From contig DATMNI010000251.1 of assembly GCA_035570275.1 (NCBI GenBank), forward strand, positions 18,854 to 82,853: a stretch of DNA of 64,000 bases, written 5' to 3'. This stretch comes from DATMNI01 sp035570275 (GTDB taxonomy: Bacteria > Acidobacteriota > Terriglobia > Bryobacterales > Bryobacteraceae). The number at the start of each line of letters is the position of its first letter. Within the stretch, counting starts at the first letter, position 1. Both the position numbers and the translations under genes were made by a program. Below, one piece after another: positions 56,592 through 62,784 of the stretch. The notes under the pieces were generated by a model. That model did not search any database, was not told the DNA's origin, and was given only the letters and a program-made list of their open reading frames with translations.

Positions 56592-57126
56592 CGCACCGCT
56601 CCCTAATGGTCGCGCCTCGGCACGAAGGGGTGCGAGCGCCTGCCGAGCCGCGACCGTCAGGGAGCGGTGTCGCGGCGTCACGCTCATCGAAATGCTGGTG
56701 GTGGTAGCCATTATCGGCCTCATCGCCGCCATTTCCTACCCGTCTGCCGCGGCCGGCATCGAGAGCGCGCGTCTGATCTCGGCCACCGATTCCGTCGCCG
56801 TGTTCCTCAACGGGGCCGTCAACCGCGTGGAGCGCCGCCAGCAGCCCATTGAGCTGACTATTTCACCCAGGGAGAACCGCCTCACGATGTATTCCAACGA
56901 ACCGGGCTTCACCCGAGAGCTGAAAATGCCGGATGGCATCGCCATCGAGGCCATCCTTCCCGCGGTGCAGGAAGACGCCGAGGACGCCCGGCGATTGCTG
57001 CTCCTGCCCGGCGCCACCGTTCCCGGCATCGGCATCCAACTCGGCAACCGCCGCGGTTTGCACCGAATCGTACGGCTCGATCCCATGACCGGCTTTCCGC
57101 GCGTGGAAAGCGTCACTAAAGAGTGA
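56560..57126 (+). CDS. gspH: T2SS minor pseudopilin GspH with repeat-encoded leader
   Basis: A 188-residue frame. The mature pseudopilin begins after R-G^V-T-L-I-E and has a helix MLVVVAIIGLIAAISYP; the rest is a compact GspH-type domain. The leader of about 38 residues is abnormally long: residues about 11-37 are encoded by a family-B palindrome (56594-56669) read in frame. ATG 56560 is taken as start because GAAGG stands about nine bases before it; it overlaps the gspG end by 32 bases. The leader would be removed by prepilin peptidase, which explains tolerance. Confidence 0.85.
   Translation: MPTLSVGRASSAPLPNGRASARRGASACRAATVRERCRGVTLIEMLVVVAIIGLIAAISYPSAAAGIESARLISATDSVAVFLNGAVNRVERRQQPIELTISPRENRLTMYSNEPGFTRELKMPDGIAIEAILPAVQEDAEDARRLLLLPGATVPGIGIQLGNRRGLHRIVRLDPMTGFPRVESVTKE
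56594..56669. repeat. Palindromic repeat family B, copy 2, inside gspH
   Basis: Outer arms of 28 bases (CACCGCTCCCTAATGGTCGC onward, and the inverse ending AGGGAGCGGTG) match at most positions. It begins two bases after the gspG stop and ends just before the codons for the GspH cleavage site. Confidence 0.85.
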
Positions 57127-57557
57127 GGCGCCGCCGCGGATTCACGCTGCTGGAAATGATCGTCGCCACCACCATCATGGGAGTGGCGGTGATCGGGCTG
57201 CTGTCGGGAATCTCCACCTCCACCCGCAATGCCGCCCGATTGCGGGACTACGACCGCGTGGTCCAACTGGCCCGTTTGCGCATGAATGACCTGCTGGTGG
57301 ACGAGCGCGCGCCGCGGAACACATTGATCGCCGGCGAGTTCGACAAAGCCCTGACCGGCGGACTGCAAGCCGGCTGGCGCGCCTTCGTGACGCTCGCCGA
57401 AGCCGCACCTTCCCCCGCGCCCGGCGATTTCGGCTTGGACCGCATTCAGTTGGAAGTCTGGTGGATGGCCGCCGAACAGCGCCGCACGTTTGCGCTGGAA
57501 AGCTATCGCAGGCGCACTCTGCGCCAGGCCGATATCACGCCGGGTGTGGGCCGATGA
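57123..57557 (+). CDS. gspI: T2SS minor pseudopilin GspI
   Basis: A 144-residue prepilin with a very short leader (Met-Arg-Arg-Arg-Arg-Gly) and the site G^F-T-L-L-E, Glu +5, then MIVATTIMGVAVIGLLSG. The globular part ends DRIQLEVWWMAAEQRRTFAL. GTG start overlaps the gspH stop. It is a tip pseudopilin with GspJ and GspK. Confidence 0.93.
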   Translation: MRRRRGFTLLEMIVATTIMGVAVIGLLSGISTSTRNAARLRDYDRVVQLARLRMNDLLVDERAPRNTLIAGEFDKALTGGLQAGWRAFVTLAEAAPSPAPGDFGLDRIQLEVWWMAAEQRRTFALESYRRRTLRQADITPGVGR

Positions 57558-58405
57558 AACGTTTGTGGGGCAGGTTGTTAACCTGCGGCGGATTGTTAAT
57601 CCGCCTGCCGGCAGCACGCGCAACCCCAACAGGCGGATTGCCAATCCGCCGCAGGTTAACAACCTGCCCCACAAGACGGCGCGGCGTCACACTCATTGAG
57701 CTTCTGGTGGCCACCACGCTGCTCAGCATGCTTTCCGTTGGCCTGCTGATGGCCCTGCGCATGGGGTTCGGCGCCTATGGCAAAACGCAAACCAGGCTCA
57801 TGGACAACCGCAGGGTAGCCGGCGCGCAACGCATCCTGGAAGAACAGCTCGAAGGCATGATGCCCGTGCTTGCGACATGCGGTGGGACAACCGGCGGGGC
57901 ACCCGGGGCCACCAAAGCAGTTTTTTTTCAGGGTGAGCCTCAGGTGATGCGGCTGGTCTCGACGTTCTCGCTGCAGCAGGCATGGCGCGGCCACCCGCAG
58001 ATTCTGGAAGTCTTCGTCATCCCCGGCGAGGGCTCTGCGGGCGTCCGGCTGGTGGTGAACGAAATTCCGTATACCGGCGCTGCCGGCGCCGGCCAGTTTT
58101 GCACTGGAGGGGGAGCCGGCGGCGCCGGATTGCGTTTTGCGTCCGTCACGCCCAAGCCCGACTCTTTCGTCCTGGCAGACAAACTCGCTTACTGCCGGTT
58201 CACCTACCTGACGCCGCCTGCCGAAGCTAACCTTGCACCCATGTGGCGTCCCATTTGGGCAGGCAAAACCTGGCCCATGGGCGTGCGCGTCGACATGGCG
58301 CCGCTGGAGCCCGACCCCGGGCGTTTGCAGCCCATCGCGTTCACCGCACCCATCCGCTTGCACCGCGACCCGGAGATCCCTTATGCCGACCTTGGTTTCC
58401 AGTAG
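57554..58405 (+). CDS. gspJ: T2SS minor pseudopilin GspJ with repeat-encoded leader
   Basis: A 283-residue frame from ATG 57554 (ATGA overlap with gspI). The prepilin site R-G^V-T-L-I-E lies at residue 44, whereas GspJ leaders are usually under ten residues: codons 4-40 come from a full family-A inverted repeat. After cleavage the protein is normal, with helix LLVATTLLSMLSVGLLMAL and a GspJ globular region. The helix Glu (+5) is intact. The element changes the mRNA, giving a long hairpin right after the start codon, and so may affect translation. Confidence 0.9.
   Translation: MKRLWGRLLTCGGLLIRLPAARATPTGGLPIRRRLTTCPTRRRGVTLIELLVATTLLSMLSVGLLMALRMGFGAYGKTQTRLMDNRRVAGAQRILEEQLEGMMPVLATCGGTTGGAPGATKAVFFQGEPQVMRLVSTFSLQQAWRGHPQILEVFVIPGEGSAGVRLVVNEIPYTGAAGAGQFCTGGGAGGAGLRFASVTPKPDSFVLADKLAYCRFTYLTPPAEANLAPMWRPIWAGKTWPMGVRVDMAPLEPDPGRLQPIAFTAPIRLHRDPEIPYADLGFQ
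57563..57674. repeat. Palindromic repeat family A, best copy, inside gspJ
   Basis: Arms 57563-57606 and 57630-57674 match over about 42 of 44 bases (TTGTGGGGCAGGTTGTTAAC at the outer end), and each arm contains two smaller palindromes, CAGGTTGTTAACCTG and GGCGGATTGTTAATCCGCC. The element is read through in the gspJ frame without a stop. Confidence 0.9.
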
Positions 58406-59465
58406 GCCAAAATCCGCCACTTCCCAAGCCGGCAGCGCGCTGCTGACGGTGCTGTGGATCTCCGCGGCCCTGGCCGCCATTGCCCTTTCGCTCGCCAGCA
58501 GCGTGCGCGGCGAGACCGAACGCACCTCCACGGTGATCGACGAACTCCGCAGCTATTACCTGGCCACCGGCGCCATCGACCGGGCCATGCTGGAGTTGAT
58601 GTGGTCCACTCTCAATCCCAGCCAGCGCACCCTCCCCAGGTTCGCGACGGCGGTGGACTATCATTTTCCAACTGGCATGGCGCATGTGGAGATCATCCCG
58701 GAGGCCGCCAAGCTGGACATCAACACCGCGGCGCCGGACAAGCTTTTCCGCCTGCTGGAGGCGCTGGGTGTGGAACCGGCGCGGGCGCAGGAGATCGCTT
58801 TAGGCATTGTCGATTGGCGAACCCCCGGAGGCAGCCTTTTCGATTCGTACTATCTTTCACTCACACCGTCTTTTCGGGCCAGCCATGCGTCTTTCCAAGA
58901 GACCGAGGAATTGCTTCAAGTGAAAGGCGTTACCCCCGAAATCTATTACGGAACCTACGTGCCCGCGGCTCAAGACCGGATGCCGGATGCCAGATCCGGA
59001 TGGCAGGTTTCCTCCCCGGCATTCCTGCCGGTGGCTTTGGTGGGACAGGCATCGAGCGGCCCCGCCGGCAGCCCCCGGCTGATTCACCGCAGCGGTCTGA
59101 TCGATTGTGTGAGCACCTTCGGTTCGGGAGACCGCGTGGACGCCAACACCGCCAACCCAGCGGTGCTCGCTGCCATTGGCCTGCCGCCCGATGCCATTTA
59201 CCTGCTTGTGGAGCGGCGCCGGATCAACCCGTTGGACGAGCGCCAGCTTGCCGAATTGACGCCGCTCATGGGCGCCGGCGCGGCCTTCCTCCGGCTGGAG
59301 GGCAATTCAATCATCACCTACCGCGCCACCGCCCGGGTGCTGCTGCCCAACGGTCAACTCTCGGACCTCAAGCGCACGGTGGCCGCGCAAGTGAAGTACA
59401 TGCCCCCAGGCTACGATTCCAGGATCCACATTCTGCGGTGGTACGACACCACTTGGAGCAACTGA
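58383..59465 (+). CDS. gspK: T2SS minor pseudopilin GspK
   Basis: A 360-residue large minor pseudopilin. The prepilin-like site Q-A-G^S-A-L-L lacks Glu at +5, as is normal for GspK. The T2SSK domain contains LDINTAAPDKLFRLLEALG and a second helix-hairpin-helix-like DANTANPAVLAAIGLP. ATG 58383 overlaps gspJ by 23 bases. A fragment of family C (about 58977-59003, CCGGATGCCGGATGCC) lies in frame near residue 200. Confidence 0.92.
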   Translation: MPTLVSSRPKSATSQAGSALLTVLWISAALAAIALSLASSVRGETERTSTVIDELRSYYLATGAIDRAMLELMWSTLNPSQRTLPRFATAVDYHFPTGMAHVEIIPEAAKLDINTAAPDKLFRLLEALGVEPARAQEIALGIVDWRTPGGSLFDSYYLSLTPSFRASHASFQETEELLQVKGVTPEIYYGTYVPAAQDRMPDARSGWQVSSPAFLPVALVGQASSGPAGSPRLIHRSGLIDCVSTFGSGDRVDANTANPAVLAAIGLPPDAIYLLVERRRINPLDERQLAELTPLMGAGAAFLRLEGNSIITYRATARVLLPNGQLSDLKRTVAAQVKYMPPGYDSRIHILRWYDTTWSN

Positions 59466-59467
59466 TG

Positions 59468-59612
59468 CTTGAGAGACAGATGCCTGAGAGACAGATGCCG
59501 GTGGCCGGTGGGCGGTGGCCGGTGGTCGGTGAACACCGCACCGGGCACGCTGCCTTTCACCAGCCACTGGCCACCGGCCACCGGCCACTGGCCACTGCCA
59601 TCCGGCATCCCT
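59468..59612. repeat. Repeat family C, copy 4, before gspL
   Basis: A duplicated GAGAGACAGATGCC leads to GGCCGGTGGGCGGTGGCCGG and an inverted half, CCACTGGCCACCGGCCACCG, ending in ATCCGGCATCCC. It fills the gspK-gspL gap. Confidence 0.82.
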
Positions 59613-59620
59613 TCTAACCC

Positions 59621-60937
59621 ATGCCCGTCGCCCTCCCCATCTCCGCCGATCTTCGCAAGCTGCTGGCATTCGGTTCCGGCGTCGGCATCGAAATCGGCGC
59701 CACCAGTCTGGAAGTGGTAGCCGCGCGCGTGCGGCCGTCCCGCATCCACGTGCTGGGCCGCCTGTCCATCGAAAACTTCGGCGCCCGGCCCGCGGCCGAG
59801 TGGGGCGCGGAGTACTCGGCCTTTCTGAAATCCCTGGGCGTCGGCCATCTCAGCGCCACCGTGCTGCTGCCGCGCCGCGAAGTCATCGTGCGCCAACTGG
59901 CTCTCCCTGGAGTCGCCGGCAAAGACTTCGAAAACGCCATCCGTCTCCAGTTGGATTCGCTGCACCCATACGGCGACGAAGACGTCACCTGGGGGTCGAC
60001 CGCGCTGGCCCCGGGTGCGGTGATGGTGGGGATTGCCAGGCGCGACACCGTGGAACGTTATGTCGAGCTCTTCAACGCGGCCGGCATCGCCGTTTCCAGT
60101 TTCACCTTCTCGGCCGCGGCGGTACACGCTGCCATCCGGCTGAACGGCGCCGCTGCCGCGGAGGGCTTCGTGGCGCTCAGCCGCGCCGCTTCGGGCGCTT
60201 GGGAAGTGTACGGCGAAAGCCCATCGCGCCCCGTCTTCTCCGCGGAGTTCGACCTGGCCCCGGAGCGTGCCGTGGTGCTGTCGCTTTCCGAATTGCGCCT
60301 GCCGCCGGAGACGGCCACCCGCAAACTCGAAGACCTTCTTCCCAAGCCTGACCTGAACCCGATAGAGAACGACCTTTCCCGCAATGCACTGCCATATGCC
60401 ACGGCGTTGGCTGGGGCTTGTCCGCGCTTCGCGCCGTCGGCGAATGTGCTGCCGCCCGAGCACCGGCGCTTTAGTTCGCGGGCCGTGTTCATTCCCACCC
60501 TGATTCTGGCGGCCGTGTTGCTTCTGTTGGCCGGCGCCACGGCGGCCTACTCTGCCTGGACGGACCGCCAGTATATGCGGAAACTCAACGCCGAAATCGC
60601 CCGTTGGGAACCTCGAGCCAAGCGCGCCGCGGCCCTCGACCGGGAAGCCGATCGAGTGCGCGCGCGCGCCCAACTGCTCGACCGCTTCCGCCAGCAAACC
60701 CGCACCGATCTGGACACCCTTAACGAATTGACCCGCCTGGTGGAGCCGCCGGCCTGGACCAACATGATCGACATCGCCAGGGATTCGGTGAGGCTCGGCG
60801 GCGAGGCCCCGCAGGTGGCGCCGCTGGTGAAAATCCTCGATTCGTCGCCCTTTCTGGAAGGCACCGAGACCCTGACGCAGGGGCGCACCGGCGCCGGCGA
60901 ATCCTTCCAGTTCCGCACCAACCGGAGGAAGAAGTGA
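59621..60937 (+). CDS. gspL: GspL-like protein (PilM-PilN-type fusion)
   Basis: A 438-residue inner-membrane assembly protein. Residues about 20-275 form an actin-like PilM/GspL cytoplasmic domain (VGIEIGATSLEVVAARV; RLQLDSLHPYGDEDV). One transmembrane helix follows at about 290-308 (FIPTLILAAVLLLLAGAT), then a coiled coil (about 315-375) and a small periplasmic PilN/GspL domain. It binds GspE and GspM. Its stop starts a chain of mini-ORFs leading to the next gene. Confidence 0.9.
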   Translation: MPVALPISADLRKLLAFGSGVGIEIGATSLEVVAARVRPSRIHVLGRLSIENFGARPAAEWGAEYSAFLKSLGVGHLSATVLLPRREVIVRQLALPGVAGKDFENAIRLQLDSLHPYGDEDVTWGSTALAPGAVMVGIARRDTVERYVELFNAAGIAVSSFTFSAAAVHAAIRLNGAAAAEGFVALSRAASGAWEVYGESPSRPVFSAEFDLAPERAVVLSLSELRLPPETATRKLEDLLPKPDLNPIENDLSRNALPYATALAGACPRFAPSANVLPPEHRRFSSRAVFIPTLILAAVLLLLAGATAAYSAWTDRQYMRKLNAEIARWEPRAKRAAALDREADRVRARAQLLDRFRQQTRTDLDTLNELTRLVEPPAWTNMIDIARDSVRLGGEAPQVAPLVKILDSSPFLEGTETLTQGRTGAGESFQFRTNRRKK

Positions 60938-60995
60938 CCTGGAGAGTGAGCGGGAGAGTGAGCGGGAGGACGAAGTGAGCTGGAGGAAGCCGTGA
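60934..60995 (+). repeat. Tandem start/stop relay between gspL and gspM
   Basis: Five short units of the type GGAG, then GTGA, then (G)C follow one another. They form two mini-ORFs: 60934-60978 (15 codons) and 60975-60995 (7 codons). Each begins in a GTGA that contains the previous stop, and the last GTGA is the gspM start at 60992. Confidence 0.85.
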
Positions 60996-61579
60996 CGCTT
61001 GGAACTCTCGACCGGCGATCGCTCCTCATCCTGTTGGGCGGTTTGGTGGGCATTGCCATCCTGCGCTTCGGTGTATATGGCGACCATCAGGCAGCCGTCG
61101 TCGGCCCCACCGATTCCATTCCGATGGCGGAAAAGCGCTTGCAGCGGCTGCGCGAAATAGCGGCCACGGTGAGCAGCAAGGAAGCCGTGCTCAAGCAAGC
61201 CACCGCCGAATTGGAATCCCGCGAAAAGGGCATGCTCAAGGCCGACACGGTTCCCCAGGCGCAGGCGCTGCTGCAGGAAGTGATCCGCAGCGTGGGCGCC
61301 GCCAACGGAATCGATGCGCGCGGCATGGAAGACTGGCGCTGGAAGGCGATGGCCAACGATTACGCCGAGGTCTCCGTGACCGTGGCTTTCTCCTGCGGGA
61401 TCGAGCAGTTGGTGAACTTCCTGACGGCCCTGGCCAACGAGCCCGAACTGCTGGCCACCAATTCGATTCAAATCACCGGCGGCAACGACAAGAAGAAAAA
61501 CATCCAGGTGCGGCTGAGCCTCTCCGGAGTCGTGCCCAGGAAGCTGATTCCGGAGCGGCGGGGAGCGAGCGCGTTTTGA
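60992..61579 (+). CDS. gspM: GspM/PilO-like T2SS protein
   Basis: A 195-residue bitopic protein: one N-terminal membrane helix (LLILLGGLVGIAILRFGVYG), a coiled-coil stretch (about 45-85) and a small ferredoxin-like periplasmic domain (VSVTVAFSCGIEQLVNFLTA). GTG 60992 follows GGAGGAAG. It pairs with GspL in the inner-membrane platform. Assignment to GspM rests on position and layout. Confidence 0.83.
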   Translation: MTLGTLDRRSLLILLGGLVGIAILRFGVYGDHQAAVVGPTDSIPMAEKRLQRLREIAATVSSKEAVLKQATAELESREKGMLKADTVPQAQALLQEVIRSVGAANGIDARGMEDWRWKAMANDYAEVSVTVAFSCGIEQLVNFLTALANEPELLATNSIQITGGNDKKKNIQVRLSLSGVVPRKLIPERRGASAF

Positions 61580-62292
61580 ACCGAAAAATCGTAATCCTCG
61601 ATGTGGTCCTGGCGGTGGTGGCGATCTTCGCGGGCTTCCAGTTGCGGAATGAGTGGCGGGCGGCCAGGAACCGCGAAGCCGCTACACTGCATTCGGCGCC
61701 CGTGAAGCCGGCAGCCGAGCGGCCATACACTCCGCTGCCGGCTGTGGAAGCGGTGCTTTCGGCCGGATACAACGCGATCGCACAAAAGGATCTGTTCGAT
61801 CCCTCGCGGAATCCTAACGTGGAGATTCCGGCGCCGCCACCGCCGCCGCCGCCACCGCCTATGCCCGCGCTGCCGCACTACTACGGCCAGATGAACCTGG
61901 ATGGCGTCACCGCCATCCTCAGTGAGGCCGCCAATTCTCCCCAAAAGTCCGTAAAACCCGGTGAGACCATCGGCCAATTCAAGCTGGTAGACGTCTCTAT
62001 ACAAGAGATCGTTTTCGAATGGAACGGCGGGCTGGTTCATAGACGGCTGGACGAATTGCTGGATCGGAGCGCGTCTGCCAATGCGCCGGTGGTATCCGCC
62101 TTGACGCAGCCTCCGCCGCCCCCGCCGGTGATCAAGACGCCGACCGGGCCGGGGGACTTGACGCCGCAGGGTTTCAAGGTATGTAACCCGAACGACAGCA
62201 CTCCCGATGGCGCCGTGGCCGACGGGTTTCGCAAGGTGGCTTACGCGACTCCGTTTGGCTCAGCCTGCCGTTGGGATCCGATCGGAAAGTGA
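61576..62292 (+). CDS. gspC: GspC-like T2SS inner-membrane protein
   Basis: A 238-residue bitopic protein starting at TTG 61576, overlapping the gspM stop (TTGA). N-terminal helix IVILDVVLAVVAIFAGFQL, then QKDLFDPSRNPNVEIP, a long Pro run (about 87-97) and an HR-type beta domain (GQMNLDGVTAILSEAANSPQ; IGQFKLVDVSIQEIVFEWNG). This resembles the GspC homology region that contacts the secretin. A second Pro-rich stretch precedes a Cys-containing tail. The gene lies after gspM instead of first in the operon as in Proteobacteria. Confidence 0.8.
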   Translation: MNRKIVILDVVLAVVAIFAGFQLRNEWRAARNREAATLHSAPVKPAAERPYTPLPAVEAVLSAGYNAIAQKDLFDPSRNPNVEIPAPPPPPPPPPMPALPHYYGQMNLDGVTAILSEAANSPQKSVKPGETIGQFKLVDVSIQEIVFEWNGGLVHRRLDELLDRSASANAPVVSALTQPPPPPPVIKTPTGPGDLTPQGFKVCNPNDSTPDGAVADGFRKVAYATPFGSACRWDPIGK

Positions 62293-62311
62293 TTTAAAAG
62301 GAATTCAATCA

Positions 62312-62764
62312 ATGAAATTACTCAGTGCAGTCTTCGCTGTGGTGACGGTTCTTTCCGCGTCCGACCCCAAAGTTGCGGAGCCGCGACTTGTCGCTCGACC
62401 GTCCGTGAGCGGTAGGTCAGGCGTTCCCAAAGGCGCCGTGGAAACCGAACCCGGCACGTTTCGCTACACCGATGCTCAAGGGAAGAAGTGGATCTATCGC
62501 CAGACTCCCTTCGGCGTCGCCCGTCTACAGGATGTCCCAGTCAAGAGGGATGCAGTGCCGCAAGCGGGCCCGGACAACAAGCCCGCCCCGGCGCCGGACC
62601 TGAGCGCCGGCACCAAAGCCACCGCCAGCGGCGACACCATCCGCTTCGAACGCCCCGGCCCGTTTGGCGTCTACAGGTGGGAAAAGAACAAGGCGGACCT
62701 GGATGAAATGGAGCAGGCGGCCTGGGACCGGCAACTGGCCAGGAGCCCGGCCAAACAGGACTAA
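62312..62764 (+). CDS. Secreted hypothetical protein in the T2SS operon
   Basis: A 150-residue protein with a signal peptide (LLSAVFAVVTVLSA). The mature part holds two short similar segments, TFRYTDAQGKKWIYRQTPFG and IRFERPGPFGVYRWEKNK, so it may be an internal duplication. ATG 62312 follows AAAGGAA. Its place between gspC and gspD suggests a T2SS-linked periplasmic or lipoprotein-like role, but it has no lipobox. Confidence 0.65.
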   Translation: MKLLSAVFAVVTVLSASDPKVAEPRLVARPSVSGRSGVPKGAVETEPGTFRYTDAQGKKWIYRQTPFGVARLQDVPVKRDAVPQAGPDNKPAPAPDLSAGTKATASGDTIRFERPGPFGVYRWEKNKADLDEMEQAAWDRQLARSPAKQD

Positions 62765-62784
62765 GCCAGATAGGACCAATCGGA

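Noticed and set aside
57461..57553. Upstream extension of gspJ into gspI
   Set aside because: The frame is open upstream, but the ATGA at 57554 fits the overlap style of this operon and gives a shorter, basic leader start.
58977..59003. Independent mobile element inside gspK
   Set aside because: Only about 27 bases resemble family C, with no inverted half, so it is recorded as a possible fragment only.
53119..61471. Long minus-strand frames opposite gspE, gspF and gspL/gspM
   Set aside because: The plus-strand genes carry unambiguous T2SS motifs and overlap as an operon; the minus frames have no motifs.
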